From contig NZ_OESZ01000012.1 of NCBI RefSeq assembly GCF_900239345.1, positions 248,001 through 312,000 on the forward strand: 64,000 bases of DNA, given 5' to 3'. The translations under genes were made by a program, and so were the position numbers. The notes beneath the pieces were generated by a model. That model was not told the origin of the DNA, ran no database searches, and worked only from the letters and a program-made list of their open reading frames with translations. This document shows, one piece after another, positions 20,325-30,176 of this stretch (position 1 is the stretch's first letter; every line of letters starts with the position of its first letter). This stretch comes from Tenacibaculum dicentrarchi (GTDB lineage Bacteria; Bacteroidota; Bacteroidia; Flavobacteriales; Flavobacteriaceae).

Positions 20325-20364
20325 AATAAAAAAAAAGGGATAAACATTAAATGTTTATCCCTTT
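20325..20364 (-). terminator. Terminator at the end of the ribosomal protein operon
   Basis: A 15-bp perfect stem AAAGGGATAAACATT / AATGTTTATCCCTTT with a 1-nt centre, followed on the minus strand by nine T residues. It ends the rpsH-rplQ transcript before carA. Confidence 0.92.
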
Positions 20365-20390
20365 GATATAAATTATAAAAATTTTCATTT

Positions 20391-20858
20391 TTATTCTTCT
20401 TCTTGTGAAGTTTCAGCAGCTGCATCAGCAGTTTTAGATCCACCACGACGGCTACGACGTGTGTTTTTCTTAGCTTTGTTTCCTTTAGGATTGTATAATT
20501 CGTTGTAATCAACTAATTCTACCATTGCCATAGGAGCATTATCTCCTTGACGGTTTCCTAACTTGATGATACGTACATATCCTCCTGGTCTATCTCCAAT
20601 CTTTACAGAAACTTCTTTAAATAATTCGGTTACAGCTTCTTTGCTACGTAAATAGCTAAATACTGTACGACGATTATGAGTTGTATCTGTTTTAGATTTT
20701 GTAATAATAGGTTCGATAAACGTACGAAAAGCTTTCGCTTTAGCTACTGTTGTGTTAATACGTTTGTGCTCTATTAAAGAACATCCCATATTAGCTAACA
20801 TTGCCTTTCTGTGTGCCGTTTGTCTTCCTAAATGATTAAATTTCTTTCCGTGTCTCAT
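20391..20858 (-). CDS. rplQ: 50S ribosomal protein L17
   Basis: 155 aa. The conserved N-terminal part [20 protein letters not shown] is unmistakable. The C-terminus carries the Bacteroidetes-style low-complexity tail (basic stretch then Ala/Glu-rich end [13 protein letters not shown]). Last gene of the alpha operon, 60 nt after rpoA. Confidence 0.97.
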   Translation of the reverse strand: MRHGKKFNHLGRQTAHRKAMLANMGCSLIEHKRINTTVAKAKAFRTFIEPIITKSKTDTTHNRRTVFSYLRSKEAVTELFKEVSVKIGDRPGGYVRIIKLGNRQGDNAPMAMVELVDYNELYNPKGNKAKKNTRRSRRGGSKTADAAAETSQEEE

Positions 20859-20918
20859 GACTTTGGTTTTTAGCTTTCATCTTGCTACAACCCTTTTTGG
20901 GGAGCAAAATATGAAAGG

Positions 20919-21911
20919 TTAATCTCTATCTAATTTGTATTTGCTTAAATCCATTCCAAAATTAAGGCTTTTATTAGCCACTAACTCATCTAATTCAGTT
21001 AATGATTTTTTACCAAAGTTTCTAAACTTCATTAAGTCACTTTTATTGAATGATACTAAGTCTCCTAAAGTATCTACTTCAGCCGCTTTTAAACAGTTTA
21101 AAGCACGAACAGATAAATCCATATCTACTAATTTCGTCTTTAATAACTGACGCATATGTAATGATTCCTCATCGTATGTTTCAGTTTGTGCAATTTCATC
21201 TGCCTCTAAAGTGATACGCTCATCAGAGAATAACATAAAGTGGTGGATTAAAATTTTTGCTGCCTCTGTTAAAGCATCCTTAGGGTTAATAGAACCATCA
21301 GTATCAATATCGAAAACTAATTTTTCGAAATCGGTCTTTTGCTCTACACGAAAATTTTCAACAGCATACTTTACATTCTTTATAGGAGTGTAAATAGAAT
21401 CTGTAAAAATTGTTCCTAAAGGCGCACCTGGTCTTTTGTTCTCTTCTGCTGGCACAAAACCTCTACCTTTTTCGATAGTGATTTCAGCGTTAAAACTTAC
21501 AGATTTATCTAAGTTAAATAATACTAAATCTGAATTTAGTACTTGAAAACCTGACATAAATTTCTGTAAATCTCCTGCAGTAAATTGCTCTTGCCCAGAT
21601 ACAGCTATTGATACTGTTTCTCTATCAGTATCTTCAATTTGTTTCTTAAAACGAACTTGTTTTAAATTTAAGATGATTTCAGTAACATCTTCTACAACTC
21701 CTTGAATTGTTGAAAATTCATGATCAACACCGTCAACACGTAATGATGTAATAGCAAAACCTTCTAATGAAGATAATAATACTCTTCTTAAAGCGTTACC
21801 AACTGTTAATCCAAAACCTGGTTCAAGAGGTCTGAATTCAAATCTTCCTGAAAAATCAGTAGATTCAATCATTATTACTTTATCAGGCTTTTGAAAATTT
21901 AAAATTGCCAT
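20919..21911 (-). CDS. rpoA: RNA polymerase subunit alpha
   Basis: 330 aa. Dimerisation domain near the N-terminus ([28 protein letters not shown]) and a C-terminal alpha-CTD ([35 protein letters not shown]). It scaffolds polymerase assembly and contacts upstream DNA. Sits between rpsD and rplQ as in the canonical alpha operon. Confidence 0.98.
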   Translation of the reverse strand: MAILNFQKPDKVIMIESTDFSGRFEFRPLEPGFGLTVGNALRRVLLSSLEGFAITSLRVDGVDHEFSTIQGVVEDVTEIILNLKQVRFKKQIEDTDRETVSIAVSGQEQFTAGDLQKFMSGFQVLNSDLVLFNLDKSVSFNAEITIEKGRGFVPAEENKRPGAPLGTIFTDSIYTPIKNVKYAVENFRVEQKTDFEKLVFDIDTDGSINPKDALTEAAKILIHHFMLFSDERITLEADEIAQTETYDEESLHMRQLLKTKLVDMDLSVRALNCLKAAEVDTLGDLVSFNKSDLMKFRNFGKKSLTELDELVANKSLNFGMDLSKYKLDRD

Positions 21912-22005
21912 TTTTCTTCGTTTTAATTGTTATTTAGTTGCGCGGTTTATTAGTTTGAAGAAACACAGATAAACCCTTTGGCTAAATACCAAGATGATTA
22001 TTTTA

Positions 22006-22611
22006 TTATTTAGAATATAATTCTACGATTAATTGTTCCTTGATATTTTCAGGAATCTGTAATCTCTCTGGTGCTTTAATAAAAGTACCAGACTTTAAAT
22101 CAGAATTCCAGCTTAACCATTCGTAAACATTACTGTTAGCAGCTAAAGCATTTTCAATTGCTAATAATGATTTAGATTTCTCTCTTACAGCAATAACATC
22201 ACCTGCTTGTACATCATAAGAAGGAATGTTAACAATTTCTCCATTCACAGTAATGTGACGGTGAGAAACTAATTGACGTGCACCTCTTCTTGAGTTAGCA
22301 ATTCCTAAACGGAAAACAACATTATCTAAACGAGATTCACATAATTGTAATAAAACCTCACCAGTAATTCCTTTAGAAGCAGAAGCTTTCTTAAATAAGT
22401 TACTAAATTGACGCTCTAAAATTCCGTAAGAATATTTCGCTTTTTGCTTTTCCATTAACTGAGTAGCATATTCCGATTTCTTACCTCTTCTTCTTGCGTT
22501 TCCGTGTTGTCCTGGAGGGTAATTTCTTTTTTCAAAAGATTTATCTTCTCCAAAAATTGCTTCACCAAACTTACGAGCAATTTTAGTTTTTGGTCCTGTA
22601 TATCTAGCCAT
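22006..22611 (-). CDS. rpsD: 30S ribosomal protein S4
   Basis: 201 aa. Begins [21 protein letters not shown] and has the S4 RNA-binding domain ([30 protein letters not shown]). S4 is the classical repressor of the alpha operon. Here it is preceded by a structured leader (22625-22674) and a TAnnTTTG box, suggesting a separate control point within the operon. Confidence 0.98.
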   Translation of the reverse strand: MARYTGPKTKIARKFGEAIFGEDKSFEKRNYPPGQHGNARRRGKKSEYATQLMEKQKAKYSYGILERQFSNLFKKASASKGITGEVLLQLCESRLDNVVFRLGIANSRRGARQLVSHRHITVNGEIVNIPSYDVQAGDVIAVREKSKSLLAIENALAANSNVYEWLSWNSDLKSGTFIKAPERLQIPENIKEQLIVELYSK

Positions 22612-22624
22612 TTCTTATTGTTTT

Positions 22625-22674
22625 AGTAGGGATTATGAATTAAGGCGTACTCCTTCGATAATCTTATTCCTACT
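22625..22674 (-). promoter_or_regulatory. Structured leader upstream of rpsD
   Basis: On the minus strand three stacked helices form one hairpin: AGTAGG/CCTACT, GATTAT/ATAATC and AAGG/CCTT, with small internal loops. It ends 13 nt before the rpsD start. Autoregulation by S4 is known in other bacteria; that this is its binding site is an inference. Confidence 0.45.
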
Positions 22675-22700
22675 TAGTTAAAATATATTTTATTTGCGCA

Positions 22701-22708
22701 CAAAAGTA
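22701..22708 (-). promoter_or_regulatory. Candidate internal promoter (-7 box) before rpsD
   Basis: TACTTTTG on the minus strand matches TAnnTTTG. No convincing -33 TTTG is in register. A small 8-bp hairpin AAGTTGAT/ATCAACTT (22725-22743) just upstream overlaps the rpsK stop codon. Confidence 0.4.
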
Positions 22709-22741
22709 CGCGAAACAAAAATATAAGTTGATAAAATCAAC

Positions 22742-23128
22742 TTATACTCTTCTTCTTTTTGGTGGACGACATCCGTTATGAGGAATAGGAGTAACATCAA
22801 CAATTTCAGTCACTTCGATTCCAGCATTATGGATAGATCTGATTGCAGATTCTCTACCGTTACCTGGTCCTTTAACATACACCTTTACTTTACGTAAACC
22901 TGCTTCTTTTGCAACGTTTGCACAGTCTTCTGCGGCTAATTGAGCTGCATACGGAGTGTTCTTTTTAGAACCTCTGAAACCCATTTTACCTGCAGATGAC
23001 CAAGAAATAACGTCACCTTTTTTGTTTGTTAAAGAAATAATAATATTGTTAAAAGATGCAGTTACGTGAGCTTCACCAACTGATTCTATTACAACTTTAC
23101 GTTTTTTTGCTACTTTAGACTTTGCCAT
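22742..23128 (-). CDS. rpsK: 30S ribosomal protein S11
   Basis: 128 aa. Central ATFNNTII-type strand ([13 protein letters not shown]), [38 protein letters not shown] at the C-terminus cut to the usual end. Platform protein of the small subunit. Lies between rpsM and rpsD in the standard order. Confidence 0.98.
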   Translation of the reverse strand: MAKSKVAKKRKVVIESVGEAHVTASFNNIIISLTNKKGDVISWSSAGKMGFRGSKKNTPYAAQLAAEDCANVAKEAGLRKVKVYVKGPGNGRESAIRSIHNAGIEVTEIVDVTPIPHNGCRPPKRRRV

Positions 23129-23207
23129 GGTTATTATAGTTTTAGTAATTTAGTTTTCTAACTTTATGGTTTTACAACCATTATTAGATCTTTATTACTT
23201 ATCTAAC

Positions 23208-23573
23208 TTATTTTTTCTTGTTAGCTACAGTTTTTCTCTTACCTTTTCTAGTACGAGAATTATTCTTTGTTCTTTGACCTCTTAAAGGTAAGCCAAGTCT
23301 ATGACGTATACCTCTTTGACATCCGATATCCATTAAACGCTTAATGCTTAATTGAACCTCAGAACGTAACTCACCTTCAATAGTAAAACTACCTACTTGT
23401 TCACGAATTGCTGCAATTTGATCATCGCTCCAATCTTGAACTTTGATACTTTCGTCTATTTTTGTCTCTGCTAAAACTTCTTTAGCTCTACTGTTTCCTA
23501 TACCAAATATGTAAGTTAAAGCGATAACACCTCTTTTATTCTTTGGAATATCAATACCTGCTATTCTTGCCAT
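23208..23573 (-). CDS. rpsM: 30S ribosomal protein S13
   Basis: 121 aa. Begins [20 protein letters not shown] and ends in the basic tail ([20 protein letters not shown]...). It contacts the subunit interface and P-site tRNA. Its ATG overlaps the stop of rpmJ by one base (TAATG), so the two are translationally coupled. Confidence 0.98.
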   Translation of the reverse strand: MARIAGIDIPKNKRGVIALTYIFGIGNSRAKEVLAETKIDESIKVQDWSDDQIAAIREQVGSFTIEGELRSEVQLSIKRLMDIGCQRGIRHRLGLPLRGQRTKNNSRTRKGKRKTVANKKK

Positions 23574-23689
23574 TACCCTTGTCTTTGTTTAAATCTAGGA
23601 TTCTTTTTATTTATTACGTATAATCTGCCTTTTCTTCGTACAATCTTGCACTCGGCGCTTCTTTTCTTTAATGATGCTCTTACTTTCAT
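23573..23689 (-). CDS. rpmJ: 50S ribosomal protein L36
   Basis: 38 aa, reading [20 protein letters not shown] at the start and ending [12 protein letters not shown]. The family's zinc-binding Cys/His set is largely missing: one Cys (residue 14) is seen and the usual later Cys and His are not, so this is the zinc-free (C-minus) form of L36. Sits between infA and rpsM as expected. Confidence 0.95.
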   Translation of the reverse strand: MKVRASLKKRSAECKIVRRKGRLYVINKKNPRFKQRQG

Positions 23690-23701
23690 CAGTGTGTGTT
23701 T

Positions 23702-23917
23702 TTAATATCTGTAAGTAATTCTTGCCTTTGATAAATCATATGGGCTCATTTCTAACTTTACCTTATCTCCTGGTAATAGTTTGATATAATGCATACGCAT
23801 TTTCCCTGAAATGTGAGCCGTAACAATATGTCCGTTTTCTAATTCTACACGAAACATTGCATTTGATAATGCTTCAGTGATTGTTCCATCTTGTTGAATT
23901 GCTGGTTGTTTAGCCAT
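23702..23917 (-). CDS. infA: Translation initiation factor IF-1
   Basis: 71 aa, the usual length. OB-fold protein that binds the 30S A site. Seen: [20 protein letters not shown] and [18 protein letters not shown]. It starts 1 nt after the secY stop. Confidence 0.97.
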   Translation of the reverse strand: MAKQPAIQQDGTITEALSNAMFRVELENGHIVTAHISGKMRMHYIKLLPGDKVKLEMSPYDLSKARITYRY

Positions 23918-23918
23918 A

Positions 23919-25241
23919 TTATTTTAATGATTTTCTGTTACTGTTACCTGTTTTCATTAATCCATCATAACGACTGTTTAATAAATACGAGTTAATTTGC
24001 TGTATGGTATCTATTGCAACTCCAACCATAATGATTAAAGAAGTACCTCCAAAAAACATTGCCCAGTTTTGAGTTACCCCAAACTTTACAATAATTGCTG
24101 GTAAAATAGATAAAGCTGCTAAAAATAAAGACCCTGGAAATGTTATCTTCGATAACACAGCATCTAAATAATTTGCTGTTTCCTCTCCTGGTTTATACCC
24201 TGGGACAAAACCATTACTTCTTTTTAAGTCTTCAGCCATTTTATTTGTAGGGATTGTAATCGCCGTATAAAAATAACTAAATACAATAATTAATACCGCA
24301 AAAATAACGTTATACCATAATCCGAAGTTGTCAGTTAAACTATTTAATGCTGGAAATTTCTGTCCTAAAGCTACTGGTAAAAACATAATAGCTTGTGCAA
24401 AAATAATTGGCATTACACCTGATGCATTCAATTTTAAAGGAATATACTGGCGAGCACCGTCAACATCTTTAATATCAGTAACTGCTGTCCGACGTGCGTA
24501 TTGAACGGCAACTTTACGTACTGCTGTAACTAATAATACGGTTAACAAAATCACTACAAACCAAACTATTAATTCTATTAGAATCATCATCATACCTCCT
24601 GCCCCAGCTGTTAATTTAGATGCTAGCTCTTGAATAAAAGCTGCTGGAAAATTCGCTAAAATACCTACTGTAATTAATAATGAAATACCATTACCAACTC
24701 CTTTGTCTGTAATACGTTCTCCTAACCACATTGCAAAAACTGTTCCTGCAGTTAAAAGAATAATTGATGATACCCAAAAGGTAACCCCTGGTACTAAAAA
24801 AGCTTCAGGTCCTAATCCCATTTGGTTTTGAATAATCCCAATATAGGTTGGTGCTTGAAACAATGTAATAGCAATTGTTAACCATCTTGTAATTTGCGTA
24901 ATCTTCTTACGTCCACTTTCTCCATCTTTTTGTAGTTTTTGTAAATATGGTACCGCAATACCCATTAACTGAACTACAATCGAAGCAGAAATATAAGGCA
25001 TTATACCAAGAGCCATTACTGACGCTCTAGCAAATGCCCCACCTGTAAATGCGTTTAATAAACCCAAAAGTCCACCTGAAGTACTGTCTTGCAAAGCTGT
25101 TAATTGTGTCGGGTCAATTCCAGGTAATGGAACCGTCGACATAAAACGGTAAACAGCAATTAAACCAAAGGTTAAAAGTAATTTCTCTTTTAACTCTTCT
25201 ATCTTCCAAATGTCTTTTAATGTATTTACAAAATTCATCAT
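23919..25241 (-). CDS. secY: Protein translocase subunit SecY
   Basis: 440 aa with ten membrane-spanning segments. It forms the Sec channel. Seen: [12 protein letters not shown], the plug region [15 protein letters not shown], and the cytosolic loop [16 protein letters not shown]. The frame opens with two Met; either may be used. Lies between rplO and infA in the spc operon. Confidence 0.97.
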   Translation of the reverse strand: MMNFVNTLKDIWKIEELKEKLLLTFGLIAVYRFMSTVPLPGIDPTQLTALQDSTSGGLLGLLNAFTGGAFARASVMALGIMPYISASIVVQLMGIAVPYLQKLQKDGESGRKKITQITRWLTIAITLFQAPTYIGIIQNQMGLGPEAFLVPGVTFWVSSIILLTAGTVFAMWLGERITDKGVGNGISLLITVGILANFPAAFIQELASKLTAGAGGMMMILIELIVWFVVILLTVLLVTAVRKVAVQYARRTAVTDIKDVDGARQYIPLKLNASGVMPIIFAQAIMFLPVALGQKFPALNSLTDNFGLWYNVIFAVLIIVFSYFYTAITIPTNKMAEDLKRSNGFVPGYKPGEETANYLDAVLSKITFPGSLFLAALSILPAIIVKFGVTQNWAMFFGGTSLIIMVGVAIDTIQQINSYLLNSRYDGLMKTGNSNRKSLK

Positions 25242-25252
25242 TTACAGTTGTT

Positions 25253-25702
25253 TTATAATGTAACTACCTCACCTCCTGCAGCTTCAATAGCCGCTTTTGC
25301 TGTTGCAGTAAATTTGTGTACGGTTACGTTTAATTTAGCTTTTAACTCACCATTTCCTAGTATTTTTACTAAGTCATTTTTACGAGCTAAACGATTTTCT
25401 ACTAAAATCTCTAAAGTTACTGTATCTGAAATCTTTCCGCTTTCTACTAATTCTTGTAATTTCTCTAAATTAACACCAACATACTCTTTACGATTAATGT
25501 TTGTGAAACCAAATTTAGGCACACGTCTTTGAAGTGGCATCTGACCTCCTTCAAATCCTATTTTACGAGAATAACCAGAACGAGATTTCTGACCATTATG
25601 ACCTCTTGTTGCAGTTCCTCCTTTACCAGAACCCTCTCCACGTGCTATACGTTTACGGCTCTTTGTAGATCCTACTGCAGGTTTTAAGTTATGTAAACTC
25701 AT
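25253..25702 (-). CDS. rplO: 50S ribosomal protein L15
   Basis: 149 aa. Begins MSLHNLKPAVGSTKSRKRIA and has the glycine-rich loop GEGSGKGGTATRGHNGQKSR typical of L15, then FEGGQMPLQRRVPKFGF. Precedes secY by 11 nt. Confidence 0.98.
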   Translation of the reverse strand: MSLHNLKPAVGSTKSRKRIARGEGSGKGGTATRGHNGQKSRSGYSRKIGFEGGQMPLQRRVPKFGFTNINRKEYVGVNLEKLQELVESGKISDTVTLEILVENRLARKNDLVKILGNGELKAKLNVTVHKFTATAKAAIEAAGGEVVTL

Positions 25703-25714
25703 CTTATTATTGTC

Positions 25715-25897
25715 TTATTTAATTTCCTCTACAGAAACTAAGTGTGAAACTGTTTTTACCATTCCCAAAATTTGAGCTGTTGCATTGTGCTCTACAGTTT
25801 GGTTCAATTTGCGTAAACCTAATGCCTCTAACGTTGCTTTTTGACTTTTAAGGCGACCAATTTTACTTCTTACTTGTGTAACTTTAATTTTACTCAT
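25715..25897 (-). CDS. rpmD: 50S ribosomal protein L30
   Basis: 60 aa, single-domain bacterial L30 (KVTQVRSKIGRLKSQKATLE, GLRKLNQTVEHNATAQILGM). Sits between rpsE and rplO. Confidence 0.97.
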   Translation of the reverse strand: MSKIKVTQVRSKIGRLKSQKATLEALGLRKLNQTVEHNATAQILGMVKTVSHLVSVEEIK

Positions 25898-25908
25898 CGT
25901 CTTAAATT

Positions 25909-26430
25909 TTAACCGTTAAAAACTTTCTCTAAAGAAATACCTCTTTGCTTAGCAATAGTTGCAGCATTACGTAATTGTAATAAAGCGTCAAAAGTTGCTT
26001 TCACTACGTTATGAGGATTTGAAGATCCTTGAGATTTTGATAATACGTCTTTAACACCAACTGATTCCAATACTGAACGTACTGCACCACCGGCGATAAC
26101 TCCTGTACCATGAGAGGCAGGCTTGATAAATACTTTCGCACCACCAAATTTACCTTTCTGTTCATGAGGTAAGGTTCCGTCTAAAAGAGGAATACGTACT
26201 AAACTCTTCTTAGCATCTTCAATCGCTTTAGCAATTGCAGAAGCAACATCTTTAGACTTTCCTAATCCATGACCAACAACACCATTACCGTCTCCAACTA
26301 TTACGATTGCAGAGAAACCAAATGCTCTACCCCCTTTAGTTACTTTGGTAACACGCTGTACACCTACTAATTTATCTACAAGCTCTAATCCGCTTGGTTT
26401 TACTCTTTCTACGTTTTTATATCCTAACAT
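25909..26430 (-). CDS. rpsE: 30S ribosomal protein S5
   Basis: 173 aa. The dsRNA-binding-like N-terminal domain ([37 protein letters not shown]) and the C-terminal [15 protein letters not shown] loop are clear. Fidelity protein of the small subunit. Confidence 0.98.
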   Translation of the reverse strand: MLGYKNVERVKPSGLELVDKLVGVQRVTKVTKGGRAFGFSAIVIVGDGNGVVGHGLGKSKDVASAIAKAIEDAKKSLVRIPLLDGTLPHEQKGKFGGAKVFIKPASHGTGVIAGGAVRSVLESVGVKDVLSKSQGSSNPHNVVKATFDALLQLRNAATIAKQRGISLEKVFNG

Positions 26431-26441
26431 AATATAATTTC

Positions 26442-26792
26442 TTAAAATTTTAAACCAGCTTCTCTAGCAGCTTCAGCTAATACTTTAATTCTACCGTGGT
26501 ATAAAAACCCATTTCTATCAAAAGAAATAGTTTCAAAACCTTTTGCAGCAGCTCTTTCAGCAATTGCTTTACCTACTGCGGCAGCAGCTTCTGATTTAGA
26601 ACCAGCTGTAATTTCTTTATCTCTTGATGATGCAGCAGCTAATGTTACACCAGCAACGTCATCAATTAATTGAGCATAAATTTCTTTGTTACTTCTAAAA
26701 ACTGACAACCTAGGTTTAACAGCTGTTCCAGTAATAACTTTTCTAATTCTATACTTAATTCGTTGTCTTCTTTCAAGCTTTGATAATGCCAT
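26442..26792 (-). CDS. rplR: 50S ribosomal protein L18
   Basis: 116 aa. Binds 5S rRNA. Seen: [37 protein letters not shown] and the end [20 protein letters not shown]. Standard position between rplF and rpsE. Confidence 0.98.
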   Translation of the reverse strand: MALSKLERRQRIKYRIRKVITGTAVKPRLSVFRSNKEIYAQLIDDVAGVTLAAASSRDKEITAGSKSEAAAAVGKAIAERAAAKGFETISFDRNGFLYHGRIKVLAEAAREAGLKF

Positions 26793-26810
26793 AATAATTT
26801 CTCTTATTTA

Positions 26811-27356
26811 TTATGCAGATTTACCTGCTTTTCTTCTTAATACCTCTCCTACAAATTTAATCCCTTTTCCTTTATATGGCTCTGGAGCACGGAAAGAACG
26901 GATTTTAGCAGCTACCTGTCCTACTAATTGTTTATCAAACGAAGATAATTTAACTATTGGATTTTTACCTTTATCAGATACTGTTTCAACTTTTACTTCT
27001 GGAGCAATATTTAAAACAATATTATGAGAAAAACCTAAAGCTAAATCTAATTTTTGACCTTGACTAGATGCTCTATAACCTACACCTACTAATTCTAAAT
27101 CCTTAGTATAACCTTTAGAAACACCTTCAATCATGTTACTGATTAATGAACGATATAAACCGTGTGCTGCTCTATGATCTTTACTATCTGATGCTCTTTT
27201 AACTGTTAAAACACCATCTTCAATTCCTGCAGTAATTTCAGACTTTAACTCTTGAGTTAATGTCCCTAACTTACCTTTTACTGTAACCACATTTCCGTTT
27301 ACTGAAACTTCAACACCCTGTGGTAATGCGATTGGATTCTTTCCTATTCTACTCAT
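26811..27356 (-). CDS. rplF: 50S ribosomal protein L6
   Basis: 181 aa, two-domain L6. Begins MSRIGKNPIALPQGVEVSVN and ends with the conserved PEPYKGKGIKFVGEVLRRKA block. Follows rpsH by 12 nt. Confidence 0.98.
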   Translation of the reverse strand: MSRIGKNPIALPQGVEVSVNGNVVTVKGKLGTLTQELKSEITAGIEDGVLTVKRASDSKDHRAAHGLYRSLISNMIEGVSKGYTKDLELVGVGYRASSQGQKLDLALGFSHNIVLNIAPEVKVETVSDKGKNPIVKLSSFDKQLVGQVAAKIRSFRAPEPYKGKGIKFVGEVLRRKAGKSA

Positions 27357-27368
27357 TCTACAAAGTGA

Positions 27369-27767
27369 TTAATAAACGTAACATAATACCTCACCACCAA
27401 CATTTTCTTGTTTTGCTTTTTTATTCGTCATTACACCTTTAGATGTAGAAACGATAGCAATACCTAATCCGTTCAATACTCTTGGCATCTCTTTAGAGCC
27501 AACATACTTACGTAAACCTGGTGTTGAAATTCTTTGAATTTTTCTGATTACTGACTCTTTCGTGTCACGATCATACTTTAAAGCTATCTTGATAGTTCCT
27601 TGAACTTTATCATCATTAAATTGATAACTTAAAACATAACCTTGATCGAACAAAATCTTCGTCATTTCCTTCTTCAATTTAGAAGCAGGAATTTCTACTA
27701 CTCGATGATTTGCTGCAATAGCATTTCTTACTCGAGTAAGAAAATCCGCGATTGGATCTGTATACAT
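27369..27767 (-). CDS. rpsH: 30S ribosomal protein S8
   Basis: 132 aa. Begins MYTDPIADFLTRVRNAIAAN and ends NVGGEVLCYVY. It is the first gene of this ribosomal transcript. In most bacteria rplE and rpsN come directly before it; here the next gene upstream is menE, so the spc operon has been cut in this lineage. A structured leader and a strong promoter lie upstream. Confidence 0.98.
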   Translation of the reverse strand: MYTDPIADFLTRVRNAIAANHRVVEIPASKLKKEMTKILFDQGYVLSYQFNDDKVQGTIKIALKYDRDTKESVIRKIQRISTPGLRKYVGSKEMPRVLNGLGIAIVSTSKGVMTNKKAKQENVGGEVLCYVY

Positions 27768-27788
27768 AATTAATTAAATTTCGGTTTT

Positions 27789-27839
27789 GGTATTTAGTAA
27801 TTTCTATTGACCCTACGGATACACCGTAACTACTAAACC
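27789..27839 (-). promoter_or_regulatory. Structured leader upstream of rpsH
   Basis: On the minus strand an outer helix TTTAGTA/TACTAAA, extendable to GG/CC at the base with mismatches, encloses an inner hairpin TACGG/CCGTA with a 5-nt loop. It lies about 20 nt before the rpsH start. S8 represses the spc operon through an mRNA site in other bacteria, so this is a candidate control element. Confidence 0.45.
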
Positions 27840-27965
27840 TGAAACCAGTTAATATTTATTTTTTTGCTTTTATGCCCACTAATTAAACTTAATACAACGC
27901 CGTCAAAAACAAGTGTTTTCTATTTTCTTAACATTAATGCATAAATAGTCCATAAAAACAGATTG

Positions 27966-27995
27966 CAAATATACGTAAACATTTTGAAAATCAAA
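27966..27995 (-). promoter_or_regulatory. Promoter of the rpsH-rplQ ribosomal operon
   Basis: On the minus strand TTTG (27995-27992), an 18-nt spacer, then TATATTTG (27973-27966): a near-perfect Bacteroidetes primary-sigma promoter. It leaves a leader of roughly 190 nt before rpsH. The rest of the 334-nt gap holds an AT-rich stretch next to menE and nothing else I can name. Confidence 0.8.
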
Positions 27996-28101
27996 AGGTT
28001 TTGGCATTTATCATTTTTTTAAACTTTTTAACAGATTTAAAAAAGTTTATCATAACAACAAAAAAACAATTAAAAGATAAAAAGAGCTTAAATTCACTAG
28101 A

Positions 28102-29190
28102 CTAATGCCATACTATTTTTTCCAAGGTTTTTTTTCGTTGGATTTTTTTCGTGTCTGTTTCTATAAAATTATCAATAAAATAAATTTCTTTAGGAACTTC
28201 GAATTTTGATAATGTTTTTAAAGTTTTAATGGTTTTTTTTAAAGTTTTTTCATCTTCGGTTTCTTCTTCGGATAAAACTTTATCTTCAATAATTAAGATT
28301 AATTTCTCGCCTAAAAAATCATCATTTACACCTGTAACAAAAAAACGTGTATTTATTATTTTTGATAATTTCTCTTCTATTTTTTCGGGATGTAATTTAA
28401 TTCCTCCCGAATTTATTACGTTATCAAAACGACCTAACCATTCAAATTCTTTGTTAGAAACTAACTGAATAACATCATTCGTTATTATTTTTTCTTCGGA
28501 TACTTTTGGAGCTTCAATAACTAAACAATTTCTAGTATCAGTAGTTATTTTTACGTTTGATAAAATAGTATAATTAGCATCTGAAATAAGTTGATGACTC
28601 TTAAAATTATTGAGTTTTTTAACTGCAATATGAGTAATTGTTTCTGTCATTCCATAAGTAGCAAATATATTTGTCGGTGTATTTTGAATAGTAATTATTA
28701 AATCATTTGAAACTACGCCTCCACCAACAATTAATTTAGCTATTTTATGTAATTCAGACAATGAATTTCGTAATTGTAACGGAACCATTGCCGAAAAATC
28801 ATAGGTTTTATTTACTTCATTTAAAGGATTCATTACAGGACTTACAATATCCAATTCCCAACCTAAAGTTAAAGCACGAACTAACATCATTTTACCAGCA
28901 ATATAATCAACTGATAAACATAATAAAGCTGTTGTATTTTCTTTTAAATCAAAAAAATTACCTGTTGCTAAAGCCGAATTTTTCATAAATTCTTTTTGCA
29001 ACTTAATCGGTTTTGGTTTTCCTGTTGAACCTGATGTTTGTACAATTACAAAATCCTTTTCATTAAACCAATCGGTTAAAAAAGTATGTATCGATTTTGA
29101 TATTTTATCAGAAAAAACAAGTAATTCTTCTTCGGATAAAAAAGAAGTATCATTGAGTTTAAAACTTTTATGAAAACGTTTATTATCCAA
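28102..29190 (-). CDS. menE: o-Succinylbenzoate-CoA ligase (MenE-like)
   Basis: 362 aa, short for the AMP-binding superfamily but typical of Bacteroidetes MenE. Activates o-succinylbenzoate in menaquinone synthesis. The phosphate-binding loop QTSGSTGKPKPI is at 51-62; ATYGMTETITHIAVK and EWLGRFDNVINSGGIKLHPE supply the adenylate-binding motifs. Its start overlaps the end of the CPBP protease gene by 8 nt, and menC is one gene further upstream, which supports the assignment. Confidence 0.88.
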   Translation of the reverse strand: MDNKRFHKSFKLNDTSFLSEEELLVFSDKISKSIHTFLTDWFNEKDFVIVQTSGSTGKPKPIKLQKEFMKNSALATGNFFDLKENTTALLCLSVDYIAGKMMLVRALTLGWELDIVSPVMNPLNEVNKTYDFSAMVPLQLRNSLSELHKIAKLIVGGGVVSNDLIITIQNTPTNIFATYGMTETITHIAVKKLNNFKSHQLISDANYTILSNVKITTDTRNCLVIEAPKVSEEKIITNDVIQLVSNKEFEWLGRFDNVINSGGIKLHPEKIEEKLSKIINTRFFVTGVNDDFLGEKLILIIEDKVLSEEETEDEKTLKKTIKTLKTLSKFEVPKEIYFIDNFIETDTKKIQRKKTLEKIVWH

Positions 29191-30124
29191 TATTTTGAGG
29201 TTTTTGAATACTTCCTGTTATTTTTTCTTTCCAATTTTTCCAGCCGTATTTTTTAGAAAACAACAATAAAATTAACGGATATAATACAAAAACAGGTAAA
29301 AACATTTCGATACCTACTGAAGGTTCTGAAGTATCAATAAATAAAGCATCTGTTTGAAAAACCGTCCAATTTGTGGTTACTAAAAAAGCGGCAACAATAT
29401 TATTTACAGCGTGTAAACCTAAAGATAATTCTGTTCCTTTATCCATTAAAGTTGTAATTCCGAAGAAAAAACCAGTTCCAATATAAAATACCATCGAAAT
29501 ATAACCTAATTTTTCAACCTCAGGATTTGCACCATGTAACAACCCGAAAGCTACCGAAGTTATAATTAAAGGCATCCATCTATTTTTAAATAAAACGCCT
29601 AAACTTTGCATAAAATAACCTCTAAATAACAGTTCTTCAAAACTCGTTTGTAAAGGTAAAAACAAAAAAGAAACGGCTACTAAAGTAAAAAAAGGTACGG
29701 GTTTAAAATTCCAAATATAATTTTCTGGAGATAAAAAAACACCTAATAAAGTTACACTTACGGCAACAATTCCCCAAGTAATAAAACCGAACCAAAACCT
29801 ACTCCAATCAATATTTTCACGGCTTGTTATTAGTGTTTTTATGGCTCTTTTATGAATGAATTTTATTGATAAAAACAAAAAAAACAATCCGATAGCAAAC
29901 ATTAATATCATCAGAAATAAAAACAAATTTTTGTCAATTCCTAAGGTCATAAAGCTTTGATTAGCAGCACTCGAAAACTCTCCAGAATCTTTGGAATGTA
30001 AAATCGCTACTAATGCCAAAGGAAGTATTCCTATAAATTGCCATCCAAAAAGAATTAATGAAATACTTGCTAAATAATAAAACCAATCATTTTTTCCTTT
30101 GTAGGCTTGTTGTATAAAATTCAT
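29183..30124 (-). CDS. CPBP (CAAX-type) intramembrane metalloprotease family protein
   Basis: 313 aa, about eight hydrophobic segments. The family motifs are intact: EELLFR (EExxxR) at 163-168, His in LLHGANPE about 197, and HAVNN at 238-242. These proteins are membrane proteases or protein-modifying factors of mostly unknown substrate; in some bacteria they are linked to bacteriocin immunity. It lies between menC and menE, a frequent flavobacterial arrangement as far as I recall; a link to menaquinone itself is not shown. Confidence 0.9.
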   Translation of the reverse strand: MNFIQQAYKGKNDWFYYLASISLILFGWQFIGILPLALVAILHSKDSGEFSSAANQSFMTLGIDKNLFLFLMILMFAIGLFFLFLSIKFIHKRAIKTLITSRENIDWSRFWFGFITWGIVAVSVTLLGVFLSPENYIWNFKPVPFFTLVAVSFLFLPLQTSFEELLFRGYFMQSLGVLFKNRWMPLIITSVAFGLLHGANPEVEKLGYISMVFYIGTGFFFGITTLMDKGTELSLGLHAVNNIVAAFLVTTNWTVFQTDALFIDTSEPSVGIEMFLPVFVLYPLILLLFSKKYGWKNWKEKITGSIQKPQNIG

Positions 30125-30176
30125 TCGTTAAAAATTTATTGTTTTTTTGAATAAAATAAAGGGAATTAAAAAGATT

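Noticed and set aside
20270..20512. 80-codon minus-strand frame overlapping rplQ and the terminator
   Set aside because: It runs out of frame through the rplQ 3' end and a terminator.
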